The notes under the pieces were generated by a model. It made no database searches, was not told where the DNA came from, and saw only the letters and a list, made by a program, of their open reading frames with translations. Positions 38,693-47,907 of a stretch of DNA of 64,000 nucleotides are shown piece after piece. Each line of letters begins with the position of its first letter. Within the stretch, counting starts at the first letter, position 1. This DNA is from an uncultured SAR116 cluster alpha proteobacterium (GTDB lineage: Bacteria > Pseudomonadota > Alphaproteobacteria > Puniceispirillales > Marisalimonadaceae), in contig CACMTN010000001.1 of the NCBI GenBank assembly GCA_902616615.1, positions 1 to 64,000 on the forward strand, written 5' to 3'. Position numbers and translations under genes: made by a program.

Positions 38693-39910
38693 TTAATCCT
38701 TAAGTAATCTAATCCTTTTATTTATTTCTTTTGACATTAAAGAATCCTTGGGTAATTGTTTTAGTAATAAATCCCAATAAGTAATGGCTTTTTTCTTTTC
38801 TCCCTTATTGTAAGCAGCAAAGCCATTAAAAAATAAACCATCTACATTATTGGGCTCTAAAACTAAAATATCATTTATAAGTTTGTTTGTTTCTTTTGAA
38901 AAAACAGGCTTTTTGTTCGTTGGTAGTAATTCTCTTAAAAGTATTTGTTTTAAATTTATATTTTGTGGATTAAGTTTTATGGCATCTCTTATAGCTCTTA
39001 ATGCTTTTTCATTTTTCCCTAAAACTTTATAAGATTGGTACAACCTAATCCAACCTTCAAGATCATTTTTGTCATTTTTAAGCCGTTCTGATAGTTGTTC
39101 AACCATTTGGTTAATTCTTATATTTTGTTCTTTTTCATTTAAATCTAAAATTTCTTTCGTTAAATCATTATTTGCTAAAACATTATCCTTTAACTTATTT
39201 TCTAGAGCTTTTTCAGAAATCCCTAAGTTTTTTGCCGCTATTCTTATATTTTTTTCAAGATCTTTTTTCCAAGTATCATTTTTACTAGTTCGTTTATATA
39301 ATTCAGCCCAAATTTCAAATGCTAACATTTCATTACCCATTTGTGATTGTGCTAATCCGTTCAAATAATTGGCTCCAGGATTTAATGGATCCTCAGATAG
39401 AGCTTCTTTAATTAGTTTTTTTGCCTTTGGTATGACTTGTCCGTCAGCTTTTTTGATAATTGCTTGAGCTAATAGAGATTTGAGATTGGGAGAATTTTTG
39501 ATAGATAATATTTTTGTTAAGGATGAGATCTCCACATCAGTTTTATTAAGTCGTGAAGCAGTCCTTGCTAATTCAAGAAGAATATCTAGATTTTTTGGAT
39601 TTTGATCTGATAACAAAACTAGTTTATCAAAATTTTCCAAATCACGTTTTATATTTTTTTTTTGTTCAATATTTTTTTTTAAAAGTTTTTCTTGTGAAGA
39701 GTAAAGTTGGTCCATGTTTATATATGGATTTCCTATTTTATAATAAATTAGTGAACTTAGTAAAAATAAAAATAGAATATTAAGGTAAAGGACAAATTTA
39801 TTGGATTTAGGTTTGAAATTTGTGATTTTCAAAAACTTTTTATTAGAAAAATTATAAAAAATATAAATTATTGAAAAAAAACTTATAAATAAAATAGTAA
39901 TAAATAACAT
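38693..39910 (-). CDS. ccmI: Cytochrome c maturation protein CcmI (CycH), TPR
   Basis: Binds the C-terminus of apocytochrome c and presents it to the haem ligation complex. 405 residues: two N-terminal transmembrane helices (about 3-20 and 41-61), an extracytoplasmic coiled segment, and a TPR domain (GANYLNGLAQSQMGNEMLAFEIWAEL; VDGLFFNGFAAYNKGEKKKA). Last gene of the ccm operon, 13 bases after ccmH. Confidence 0.88.
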   Translation of the reverse strand: MLFITILFISFFSIIYIFYNFSNKKFLKITNFKPKSNKFVLYLNILFLFLLSSLIYYKIGNPYINMDQLYSSQEKLLKKNIEQKKNIKRDLENFDKLVLLSDQNPKNLDILLELARTASRLNKTDVEISSLTKILSIKNSPNLKSLLAQAIIKKADGQVIPKAKKLIKEALSEDPLNPGANYLNGLAQSQMGNEMLAFEIWAELYKRTSKNDTWKKDLEKNIRIAAKNLGISEKALENKLKDNVLANNDLTKEILDLNEKEQNIRINQMVEQLSERLKNDKNDLEGWIRLYQSYKVLGKNEKALRAIRDAIKLNPQNINLKQILLRELLPTNKKPVFSKETNKLINDILVLEPNNVDGLFFNGFAAYNKGEKKKAITYWDLLLKQLPKDSLMSKEINKRIRLLKD

Positions 39911-39923
39911 TATCTATTCTCTT

Positions 39924-40322
39924 TTATTTTTGGTTAGATTTTATGATTTTAAAAATTAATATTGAACCAAATATTAAAACAATAAATGGTAAAAACCACA
40001 ATAAGATAGTATTTAAATTTAGAGGTGGTTTTAACAAGATATAATCTCCATATCTTTCTCTCAAATATCCATAAATTTCTTCGTTGCTAACACCAACTAT
40101 AAGCTTTTCTCTTATTAAAATCTTCAAATCTTTTGCTAATTCAGAATTAGATTCATCTATACTTTGATTTTGACAAACAAGGCATCTAATGTTTTGAGAA
40201 ATCTCCCTTATTCTGTTGTTTATATTGATTTCGTCATTTATAGATTTCGCAAAGATCTCAAGTTCATTACTAAAAAAAAATAAAAAAGAAAATATTATAA
40301 TTATATTATACTTTCTAGTCAT
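39924..40322 (-). CDS. ccmH: Cytochrome c maturation thiol protein CcmH (CycL)
   Basis: Reduces the CXXCH cysteines of apocytochrome c during haem attachment. 132 residues: signal-like N-terminus, redox motif CLVC in REISQNIRCLVCQNQSI, the GVSNEEIYGYLRERYGDYILLKPP segment and a C-terminal transmembrane helix. Overlaps ccmG by 8 bases. Confidence 0.94.
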   Translation of the reverse strand: MTRKYNIIIIFSFLFFFSNELEIFAKSINDEININNRIREISQNIRCLVCQNQSIDESNSELAKDLKILIREKLIVGVSNEEIYGYLRERYGDYILLKPPLNLNTILLWFLPFIVLIFGSILIFKIIKSNQK

Positions 40323-40884
40323 TCTTAATACTCTCTAAGAGTGGCAAAACTTCGTCTTTAAAAATGCTATATAGAAGTGGGCCAGCATGACGATAAATTA
40401 TTTCACCTTTCTTATTAATTAGAAAAGTTTCTGGCACTCCGTAAACTCCCCACTCGATAGCTATTTTACCAGATTTGTCAATTCCTGTTTCTATATAAGG
40501 ATTACCAAAATTATCAAAAAATTTTTTTGTATCTAGATATTTATCTTTATATGCTATTCCAATAACTGGTAGAATTTTACTTAATTCATCAATAACTGGT
40601 GCTTCTATTCTACAGGGAGCACACCATGATGCAAAAAAATTAACGGCAAAAATTTGGTCATGGTATTTTTTAAAATTTAAATTTTTTAAATTATTAATTT
40701 TTTCAATGAAGTTTTCTTTAGGAATTAACGTCTCAGGAATGTTTTTCCCAATTAATTGAGAAGCTAAAGATCGTTCAATTCTTTTATCGACTTTTAATTG
40801 ATATAAAACTATACCCGATGACAATATTATAAAAAAAAATACTGTTAAAGGTAAAACGTTTAAAATTTTCAAATTATGTTTCAT
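40315..40884 (-). CDS. ccmG: Cytochrome c maturation thioredoxin CcmG (DsbE)
   Basis: Membrane-anchored periplasmic thioredoxin that keeps CcmH or apocytochrome reduced. 189 residues: N-terminal transmembrane anchor (about 10-29), active site WCAPC in FFASWCAPCRIEAPV, and the CcmG-specific acidic region and cis-Pro loop GVYGVPETFLI. Electrons would come from the DsbD/ScsB-like protein encoded at 11.9 kb. Confidence 0.95.
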   Translation of the reverse strand: MKHNLKILNVLPLTVFFFIILSSGIVLYQLKVDKRIERSLASQLIGKNIPETLIPKENFIEKINNLKNLNFKKYHDQIFAVNFFASWCAPCRIEAPVIDELSKILPVIGIAYKDKYLDTKKFFDNFGNPYIETGIDKSGKIAIEWGVYGVPETFLINKKGEIIYRHAGPLLYSIFKDEVLPLLESIKND

Positions 40885-40893
40885 AATATTTAA

Positions 40894-42834
40894 TTAAATA
40901 TTTCTAAATCTTGATGATTTTTGTGTGACAGATAAGATGCCTCCGACTGCCATAAAAAAAGCACCTGCCCATATCCAAGATACTAATGGGTTTGAATATA
41001 TTCTTAAAGACCATCCTGTTTTGTTATCTCCTTCACCTAGAACTAAATATGTATCACCCCAAAAATCTGATAAGATTGCGGCTTCTGTTGTCTGACTTTT
41101 TTCATTAGTATAGAAACGTTTTTCTGGCCTTAGTTTACTAATAAATTTATTATTTTCGTAAAGAGTGAAGGTTGCCATTAGTGAGTTATAATTAGGTCCA
41201 TCTATATTTTCAATTTTATTAAACTTTAATGATTTTGTTCCAATATTTATTATATCGCCAACTTTTTTTATTACGTTATACTCTCTTTTATAAAATTGTT
41301 CTCCAGTAACTCCTGCAAGAAAAATTGCGACTCCAATATGTGCTACATGTATTCCTAAATTAATTTTTGAGATAAAGAAAAATAATTGTTTTATGTTTTG
41401 CAATTTAACCTTAGCCTCTCGAATTTTTGAAATTAAATCGGTAATAACTCCTGTGAAAAGCCAAATTGAAAGAGAGCCACATATTAATGCAAAAATTGAT
41501 TTTTCTTCAATTAAGTATAATAATATCCCTCCTAAAAAAGTTACAGCAGATAGAAATATTATTTTTTTTATAAAATTTTTATCTGTGTATTTTTTCCAAT
41601 TTAAGAATGGTGCAATAGCCATCAAAAATACAACTGGTGCCATAATTGGAGCAAAAGTAGCGTTATAATATGCTGGACCAATAGATACCTTGTTTCCATT
41701 AATAGCATCTAAAAATAAAGGGTACAGTGTGCCTATTAAAACTGTTAAAGTTGCTGTAATAAGAAATAAATTATTTACTAAAATTGCACTTTCTTTACTG
41801 ACTATATCAAAAGTACCTTTTTCTTCATTAAAAGATGAGCTTTTAATTGTATATAAAATTAGAGGAACACCTATTGATATACCTAAAATTATTAAAATAA
41901 AAACACCTCTCGAAGGATCGGAAGCAAAAGCATGTACTGACGTTAATAATCCTGATCTTACGATAAAAGTTCCTAATAAAGAAAAGGAAAAAGCCAGGAT
42001 TGATAACAATATTGTCCAGTTTATAAATATTAATTTTTTTTCGAGTATTCTGACACAGTGTAGTAACGCTGTTGCAACTAACCATGGCATAAAAGAAGCA
42101 TTTTCAACTGGATCCCAAAACCACCAACCACCCCAACCTAATTCGTAATATGCCCACCAACTTCCAAGAGCAATACCAATTGTTAGAGCAGACCAAGCAA
42201 TTGCAATCCATGGCCTCATTTGACGAGCCCAATCTTTACTAATTTCACCAGTAATAAGTGCCGCTACTGCAAAAGAAAATGATACTGATAATCCAACATA
42301 ACCAATATAAAGCATTGGAGGATGGAGAGCTAAACCTGGATCTTGTAGCAAAGGATTTAAACCTCTTCCATCTAAAGGTATTTCATTAACTCTTTCAAAA
42401 GGGTTAGATGTAAATAATATGAAAGCTAAAAAAAGTGATAAAATTACAGTCTGAACTCCAATAATGGAAGCCAAAAGTTTTGAATTTATAGAATCTTTAA
42501 TTGAGACAAAAAAAGTAAAAGCTGATAAAATTAACACCCACAATAAAAGTGAACCTTCGTGATTACCCCATACCCCACTAATTTTATATATCAACGGTTT
42601 TAAAGTATGTGAGTTGTTAGAGACAATTAATAGAGAAAAGTCAGATGTAATAAAACTATATGTTAAAATTAAAAAAGATAAAAAAATAAATAAAAAATTT
42701 ATAAGAGAACCTTTTTGAAGAACTTGCACTACTTCGATGTTTGTATATCTCAAATTACAAAGCCAGTAAAAGCATTGCATTGTTGAAATAACAAAAGTGA
42801 TTATCACAAGAATATGTCCTAATTCAGGCATCAT
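40894..42834 (-). CDS. ccmF: Cytochrome c haem lyase CcmF
   Basis: Core of the haem ligation complex in the inner membrane. 646 residues with about fifteen helices. The tryptophan-rich haem-handling motif is GWGGWWFWDPVENASFMPW, and the conserved GVWGNHEGSLLLW and LHPPMLYIGYVG histidine-containing segments are present. It abuts ccmE: the ccmE stop ends at 42835 and ccmF starts at 42834. Confidence 0.97.
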   Translation of the reverse strand: MMPELGHILVIITFVISTMQCFYWLCNLRYTNIEVVQVLQKGSLINFLFIFLSFLILTYSFITSDFSLLIVSNNSHTLKPLIYKISGVWGNHEGSLLLWVLILSAFTFFVSIKDSINSKLLASIIGVQTVILSLFLAFILFTSNPFERVNEIPLDGRGLNPLLQDPGLALHPPMLYIGYVGLSVSFSFAVAALITGEISKDWARQMRPWIAIAWSALTIGIALGSWWAYYELGWGGWWFWDPVENASFMPWLVATALLHCVRILEKKLIFINWTILLSILAFSFSLLGTFIVRSGLLTSVHAFASDPSRGVFILIILGISIGVPLILYTIKSSSFNEEKGTFDIVSKESAILVNNLFLITATLTVLIGTLYPLFLDAINGNKVSIGPAYYNATFAPIMAPVVFLMAIAPFLNWKKYTDKNFIKKIIFLSAVTFLGGILLYLIEEKSIFALICGSLSIWLFTGVITDLISKIREAKVKLQNIKQLFFFISKINLGIHVAHIGVAIFLAGVTGEQFYKREYNVIKKVGDIINIGTKSLKFNKIENIDGPNYNSLMATFTLYENNKFISKLRPEKRFYTNEKSQTTEAAILSDFWGDTYLVLGEGDNKTGWSLRIYSNPLVSWIWAGAFFMAVGGILSVTQKSSRFRNI

Positions 42835-43278
42835 TTAATTAGAGTCACCTTTCCAAACATTATTTTTTTTTAAAGCGTCAGCAACTTCTGGAGGCATGTA
42901 ATTTTCGTCATGTTTTGCTAGTACCTCACTAGCAATAAAATTATTATTTTGGAACATACCTTCTGCAACAATACCTTGACCCTCTCTAAACAAATCTGGA
43001 AGAGGCCCTTTAAATACAACTTTGACTTCTTTTTTTCTATCCGTAATCATGAAGATAGTTATTTCACCTTCTTTTTTTATTGAGCTTTCAAGAACCAAAC
43101 CGCCAATTCTGATTTTATTTTGAATATTTGTAGTATCACCAAATTTTTCAATTAAATCATTTGGCGTATAAAAATATACAATATTATCTTCTAGGGCCAT
43201 TAATATTAATTTAGTTGCTAGTCCAAGTGTTAATATAATGATAATTGTAATAAATAGGCGTCTATATTTGGCATTCAT
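42835..43278 (-). CDS. ccmE: Cytochrome c haem chaperone CcmE
   Basis: Binds haem covalently in the periplasm and hands it to CcmF. 147 residues: one N-terminal transmembrane anchor, then an OB-fold domain with IRIGGLVLESSIKKEG and the haem-binding HDENYMPPEV (His covalently bound, Tyr axial). The protein is complete. Confidence 0.96.
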   Translation of the reverse strand: MNAKYRRLFITIIIILTLGLATKLILMALEDNIVYFYTPNDLIEKFGDTTNIQNKIRIGGLVLESSIKKEGEITIFMITDRKKEVKVVFKGPLPDLFREGQGIVAEGMFQNNNFIASEVLAKHDENYMPPEVADALKKNNVWKGDSN

Positions 43279-43307
43279 CTATTTTACATCGATCTATGTT
43301 TTAAAAT

Positions 43308-43466
43308 TTAATTTTTTGTTTTTGATAATTGTTTAAGTAACTTTTTAGCTTTTTGAGATTGTTTGGTTGAATGAATGAAAAGTAGACCTAAGCTCAGTAA
43401 AGTTAATACGTAGCTTGGCCATATATAAATTTCATAACCTTGCATTATCCAAAATGATTCATTCAT
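43308..43466 (-). CDS. ccmD: Haem exporter small subunit CcmD (52 aa)
   Basis: ATG at 43466 opens 52 codons to TAA at 43308 in the gap between ccmC and ccmE. The N-terminus has MQGYEIYIWPSYVLTLLSLGLLF, of which GYEIYIWPSY is the hallmark of CcmD; after the single helix comes a basic tail rich in Lys and Gln. CcmD joins CcmABC and helps release haem-loaded CcmE. The next gene upstream, ccmC, ends 3 bases before the ATG. Confidence 0.92.
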   Translation of the reverse strand: MNESFWIMQGYEIYIWPSYVLTLLSLGLLFIHSTKQSQKAKKLLKQLSKTKN

Positions 43467-43469
43467 ATT

Positions 43470-44216
43470 TTATCCTATTTTCGATATTTCTTCTAAATTT
43501 GATTTTAATAATAATGCTTCACATTTTTTTTCAATCAATTTGGTTTTTACGTTCAAAATTATCATATATAAAGAAAAAAAACTTAAAGCAAAAATCATAA
43601 GCATAAGTGGTAACAACATTTTATCATCGATAGACGGACCTCCTATTTTAATGATACTTGCTGGTTGATGAAGAGTATGCCACCAATCAACAGAAAACTT
43701 AACAATGGGCAGATTGATTAGCCCAACTATAGCTAGAACAGAAGCTGTTTTAGAACCATCAATTTTTCTTTCAAAAGCATTACTTAGTAATATATAGCCC
43801 AGATAAAAAAAGAATAATACCAGCATTGAAGTTAATCTTGCATCCCATACCCACCATGTGCCCCACATTGGTTTTCCCCATAGCGAACCAGTGACTAATG
43901 TTAAAGCTGAAAATAGGGCACCAATTGGTGCAATTGAACTTGAAACTAAATCAGCTAAAGGATGTTTCCATACTAAATAAAAAACACACGAAATAGCGAG
44001 ACTAAAATATAAAAATGATGCTAACCAAGCGGAAGGAACATGAACATACATTATCCTAACAGCATCTCCTTGCTGATAATCTTTTGGGCTATCAAAAAGA
44101 CCAAAATATAGTCCTGAGATAAGTGTAGTTATTGCTATTAAAAGAATATATGGCTGAATTTTTTCAGTTATTTTATTGAATCTATTTGGATTAGCTAGCC
44201 AATCAAACATTAACAA
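43470..44216 (-). CDS. ccmC: Haem exporter membrane subunit CcmC
   Basis: Membrane subunit that attaches haem to CcmE. 248 residues, six helices. The tryptophan-rich motif is WGTWWVWDARLTSMLVLFF, flanked by the histidines in MYVHVPSAWLA and DWWHTLHQPAS. ATG start at 44216; a 65-base gap to ccmB upstream shows no clear signal. Confidence 0.96.
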   Translation of the reverse strand: MLMFDWLANPNRFNKITEKIQPYILLIAITTLISGLYFGLFDSPKDYQQGDAVRIMYVHVPSAWLASFLYFSLAISCVFYLVWKHPLADLVSSSIAPIGALFSALTLVTGSLWGKPMWGTWWVWDARLTSMLVLFFFYLGYILLSNAFERKIDGSKTASVLAIVGLINLPIVKFSVDWWHTLHQPASIIKIGGPSIDDKMLLPLMLMIFALSFFSLYMIILNVKTKLIEKKCEALLLKSNLEEISKIG

Positions 44217-44281
44217 AAATCTTTCTTTTAATATTCATGAAGTAATCAAATTCTAACATTTATACTTTTTTCCAAAATCAT

Positions 44282-44971
44282 TTAACGACTTATTGCTATC
44301 CTAATCAGAAAAGCTGAAATAAAAGGCGATATCACGAGATATATTAATGTAAATCCAATTAATAAAAATAAATTACCTAGAGGTGACTCATTTATAATAA
44401 CTGCCTCACTGATCCCAACTCCGAATATTAAGATAGGAATTATCAAAGGTATGATCAATATTGGTAATAAAATATTTCCTCTTTTTGCACCTAAAGTTAG
44501 AGCAGAGCCAATAATTCCAATAAGTGAAATTGAGAGACCACCAACGAGTATACTTACAAGAAGCCATGGTATCAATTTTAAGTTAATGTTTAGTAGAACT
44601 ATAAATAATGGTAAAGAAATTAACAAAGGAATTATTATTATCAACCAATAAGCAAGACTTTTTGATAATAAAACAAGTTCCATCGGTGTTGGACTGGTTA
44701 TAGTCTGATCAAGCCAACCATTATCATAATCTCTTTGTAAAGTTTTTTCTAAAGAAGGAATTATTGCTAAAATTAGTCCTATCCAGAAAATAGCGTTAGA
44801 AATCAATCTCAATTTTTCTTCAAATGGGCCAATACCAAGAATAAATAGTATTACTATCAAAATCATAAAACTAATAATTGATATGACATCAACTAATGAT
44901 CTGAAATTTATCAAAAATTCTCTTTTTATATGTGAAATAAAAATTTGAATAAAACTCGATTTTACGGACAT
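44282..44971 (-). CDS. ccmB: Haem exporter membrane subunit CcmB
   Basis: Permease part of the CcmAB ABC complex. 229 residues with six helices. SFIQIFISHIKREFLINFR opens the protein, QRDYDNGWLDQ lies before the second helix pair, and LTLGAKRGNILLPILIIPLIIPILIFG is diagnostic of the family. Ends 65 bases before ccmC and starts 9 bases after ccmA. Confidence 0.94.
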   Translation of the reverse strand: MSVKSSFIQIFISHIKREFLINFRSLVDVISIISFMILIVILFILGIGPFEEKLRLISNAIFWIGLILAIIPSLEKTLQRDYDNGWLDQTITSPTPMELVLLSKSLAYWLIIIIPLLISLPLFIVLLNINLKLIPWLLVSILVGGLSISLIGIIGSALTLGAKRGNILLPILIIPLIIPILIFGVGISEAVIINESPLGNLFLLIGFTLIYLVISPFISAFLIRIAISR

Positions 44972-44980
44972 TATATAATT

Positions 44981-45616
44981 TTACTTCTTCAATAAATCTA
45001 AATTTAGTAATTCGTAACTAAAATCAAATAATTTTAATTCATGACAAGCTAACAAAACAGTACCTTTATTTTCTAAAAATTTTTGTATTAATTTGTTAAA
45101 TAAAATTATGCTTTTCTTGTCTAATTCATTAGTAGGCTCATCTAATAACCAAAATTTTACATCAAATAAAAAAGACAAATATAACCTGGATAATGCTGCT
45201 CTTTTCTTTAAACCTTCTGAGCATTGTGAAACATATAAGTTTTTATGATTTAGCATGTCTAGACTATCGAGGGCTTTTTGAAGATCATCATCACTAGTTT
45301 TCCAGCCCTTCATTTCTGACCAGGTTTTTAAATTTTCATAAACCGTTAAATCCTTGGATAATCCATTTTTAGTATCAATGTAGATTAAATTTTGTCCCCA
45401 ATTAATTTTATCTTTAAAAATTTCATTATTATAATTTTTCACAATACCTTTTTCTAAAGGTATTATGCCAGCTATGGCTCTTAATAAGGTTGATTTTCCA
45501 ACACCATTTTTACCACTTATGATTGTGACTTTAGAGTTCTCAATTTTAGCGTTCCAATTATAAAAAACAATTTTAGAACCTCTATTTATTGTCACATCTT
45601 GTAGATAAAGCATCAA
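44981..45616 (-). CDS. ccmA: Haem exporter ATPase CcmA
   Basis: ABC ATPase that drives release of haem-loaded CcmE. 211 residues: Walker A SGKNGVGKSTLLRA, a signature region that reads SQCSEGLKKRAALSRL (the usual core SAGQ is altered to SEGL), and Walker B KFWLLDEPTNELD. First gene of the nine-gene ccm operon. The 151-base gap upstream is shared with the divergent CoA-transferase gene. Confidence 0.92.
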   Translation of the reverse strand: MMLYLQDVTINRGSKIVFYNWNAKIENSKVTIISGKNGVGKSTLLRAIAGIIPLEKGIVKNYNNEIFKDKINWGQNLIYIDTKNGLSKDLTVYENLKTWSEMKGWKTSDDDLQKALDSLDMLNHKNLYVSQCSEGLKKRAALSRLYLSFLFDVKFWLLDEPTNELDKKSIILFNKLIQKFLENKGTVLLACHELKLFDFSYELLNLDLLKK

Positions 45617-45668
45617 GTACCTTTAAAATTGATTATAAGTTATTTTTATACAATATTCATAAAAAGTC

Positions 45669-45696
45669 TTGTAACATAAATGAGTTTTTTTAAACT
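45669..45696 (+). promoter_or_regulatory. Candidate promoter of the CoA-transferase gene
   Basis: TTGTAA (45669-45674) and TAAACT (45691-45696) are separated by 16 bases and lie about 70 bases before the ATG at 45768. Each hexamer matches consensus at four positions, so support is weak. Confidence 0.3.
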
Positions 45697-45767
45697 ATTT
45701 ATTTAAATAATATTACTTCATTATTTTTCTATAAATTCTTAAACTTAATCAAATGGATGAGTAAAGC

Positions 45768-46961
45768 ATGAAAGAAGCACCTTTAAAGGGTATTAAGATA
45801 ATTGATGCGTCTTCGATATTGATGGTTCCTTATTGTACAAGGTTGTTAGCAGATATGGGAGCTGAAATTATAAAAGTTGAGACACTTTCTGGAGATAATA
45901 CTAGATATATCGGGCCTAGTGTCAATAAAGGAATGGCAGCAGTTTTTTTAAATATTAACAGGAATAAAAAAAGTATTAGCGTTGATCTTAAATCTGCAGA
46001 TGGCCAATTGATAATATATAAATTAATCAAAAAATCCGATGTTTTTGTATCAAATATTAGAAAGGCGTCTCTAGAGAAATTAAAATTAACACATTCTGAT
46101 TTTATTAAGATTAACTCTAACATTATTACAGCCAACGCAGTTGGTTTTTCTTCCAGAGGGCCTTATGCAGGGCTTCCAGCATTTGATGATACAATTCAAG
46201 CAATAAGTGGAATGGCAGCTTATCAAGAAACTTACTCAGATCAACCAAGCTACACATCTGGAGCAACTGCTGATAAAGTTACTGGTTTAATGCTTGGAAT
46301 GTCAATTTTAGGAGCATTATTTAATCGAGAAAAAAATGGGGAGGGTACAGAATTAGAAGTTCCAATGATGGAGACTATGGTAGATTTTACTTTAGTCGAG
46401 CATTTATATGGTTATAATTTTTTACCACCAAAAGCTCCACCTGTTTATCCTAGACAATCTTCTCCGAATAGAAAACCTTACAAGACATTAGATGGATATA
46501 TAGCTGTACTCCCATATAGTGATGAGCAGTGGTTAAGGTTTTTTAGTATTATAAAAAAAGAAAACATTTTGAAAGATCCTAAATTCTGTTCGTTAGAAAC
46601 AAGAAACCAAAATATTGATGAATTATACAAGATTTTATCTGAAGAATTAAAAAAAAGAAATACTAGTTTTTGGATCAAAAATCTAAGAGAACAAGATATC
46701 CCAGCAACTAAAGTAAATTTTCCAAAGGACCTTTTTGAAGATGAACATCTTGAAAGAACGAATTTTTTTAAAGTTCAAGATCATCCAACAGAGGGAAAAT
46801 TATTGTATCCAAGCTTTCCAGTAGAATTTAATGAAGATGAAACTTCTGAGAGCCTGCATGCTCCATCTCTTGGAGAAAACACTAAAGAAATTTTAACTGA
46901 TTTGGGTTATTCAGAATTTGAGATTGAAAGCTTTGTTTCTAAAGGTACTATAAAAATATAA
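45768..46961 (+). CDS. CaiB/BaiF family (class III) CoA-transferase
   Basis: Moves CoA between carboxylic acids through an aspartyl intermediate. 397 residues. LLADMGAEIIKVE and GPSVNKGMAAVFLNINRNKKS are typical of the N-terminal half. The catalytic Asp lies in LPAFDDTIQAISGMA. Substrate is not recognisable. The hydroxyacid dehydrogenase gene follows after 7-19 bases, so the two probably act in one catabolic route for a CoA-activated acid. Confidence 0.88.
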   Translation: MKEAPLKGIKIIDASSILMVPYCTRLLADMGAEIIKVETLSGDNTRYIGPSVNKGMAAVFLNINRNKKSISVDLKSADGQLIIYKLIKKSDVFVSNIRKASLEKLKLTHSDFIKINSNIITANAVGFSSRGPYAGLPAFDDTIQAISGMAAYQETYSDQPSYTSGATADKVTGLMLGMSILGALFNREKNGEGTELEVPMMETMVDFTLVEHLYGYNFLPPKAPPVYPRQSSPNRKPYKTLDGYIAVLPYSDEQWLRFFSIIKKENILKDPKFCSLETRNQNIDELYKILSEELKKRNTSFWIKNLREQDIPATKVNFPKDLFEDEHLERTNFFKVQDHPTEGKLLYPSFPVEFNEDETSESLHAPSLGENTKEILTDLGYSEFEIESFVSKGTIKI

Positions 46962-46980
46962 TTCAAAAATGGGTGAACTT

Positions 46981-47826
46981 ATGACAATTAAAAATATTGG
47001 ATTTATTGGCCTAGGTGCTATGGGTTCTGTAATGGCGCCACTTATTGTAAAATCAGGATGTAATGTTCTTGGATATGACATAAAAGCTAAAATAGATAAA
47101 TCATCTGGTGTGAAGCAAGTTGAAGATATAAATGATTTTAATGGTCTTGATTTAATAATTTTCATGTTACCCAATGGAAGAATTGTTTCTGAAATGGCTA
47201 TTAAATTATTAGAAAAGAATTTAAAATCAGTATTTATAGATATGTCTTCAAGTGATCCTAGAGAAACTCAAGAATTAGGTAAGAAATTAAAAAATAAAGA
47301 TATAAAATTCTTAGACGCACCTGTTTCTGGAGGTGTTGCAAGAGCAAAAACTGGTGATTTAATGATTATGGCAGGTGGTGATGAGAAGCTTTTAGAAGAA
47401 GTAAATGATTTATTATCTGTAATGGGAAAAGTTCAATTTGCTGGCCCATTAGGTTCTGGTCACGCCATAAAGGCTTTAAATAACTATGTGTCTGCAGCTG
47501 GGTTAATATCAAGTTTTGAGGCGTTAGCAACAGCTCGTTCTTTTGGAATTGAACCAGAAAACTTTTTGAAAATTATAAATGGAGCTACAGGTAAAAATAA
47601 TACTACTGAAGTCAAACTGGATAAATTTGTAATTTCTGAAAAATTTAACTCAGGATTTGCACTAGATTTAATGGTTAAAGATGTCACGATTGCTAATAGT
47701 TTAATTAAAGGCTTATCCTCTAACAAACCACTTTCAAATGATGTTTTATCTCATCTTTCAGAAGCATTGCGAATTTTAGAAGGTAACCCCGATCACACAG
47801 AAGTTTATAAAGTGATAAAGAAGTAA
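46981..47826 (+). CDS. 3-hydroxyisobutyrate dehydrogenase family oxidoreductase
   Basis: NAD(P)-dependent beta-hydroxyacid dehydrogenase, 281 residues from this start. Rossmann loop GFIGLGAMGSVMA, substrate loop DAPVSGGVARAKTGDLMIMAGG and the catalytic lysine in GHAIKALNNYVSA are all present. I prefer ATG 46981 to the ATG at 46969 because GGGTGA (46971-46976) can serve as its ribosome site and the family begins just before the Rossmann strand. The substrate is unknown; 3-hydroxyisobutyrate, tartronate semialdehyde and related acids are the usual ones. Confidence 0.88.
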   Translation: MTIKNIGFIGLGAMGSVMAPLIVKSGCNVLGYDIKAKIDKSSGVKQVEDINDFNGLDLIIFMLPNGRIVSEMAIKLLEKNLKSVFIDMSSSDPRETQELGKKLKNKDIKFLDAPVSGGVARAKTGDLMIMAGGDEKLLEEVNDLLSVMGKVQFAGPLGSGHAIKALNNYVSAAGLISSFEALATARSFGIEPENFLKIINGATGKNNTTEVKLDKFVISEKFNSGFALDLMVKDVTIANSLIKGLSSNKPLSNDVLSHLSEALRILEGNPDHTEVYKVIKK

Positions 47827-47857
47827 CAGATATAAACTCTAAATTTTGTGTTTGCTT

Positions 47858-47886
47858 AATTTAATTAAATGAATTCTAATTAAATT
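47858..47886. promoter_or_regulatory. Perfect AT dyad upstream of the inverse-autotransporter gene
   Basis: AATTTAATTA (47858-47867) and TAATTAAATT (47877-47886) form a perfect 10-base inverted repeat around 9 bases containing GAATTC. It ends 21 bases before the ATG at 47908 and about 30 bases after the preceding stop. It could be an operator or an AT-only terminator. AT-rich sequence makes chance dyads common. Confidence 0.35.
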
Positions 47887-47907
47887 TAAAATTGAGTGAG
47901 GTACATC

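Noticed and set aside
41690-42148. 152-codon open frame on the plus strand opposite ccmF
   Set aside because: It is antisense to a strongly conserved part of ccmF, has no recognisable domain, and AT-rich codon use of membrane proteins readily leaves the opposite strand open.
47896-47907. GTG 47896 as start of the barrel gene
   Set aside because: It lies inside the ribosome site of the better ATG at 47908, which also gives a standard signal peptide.
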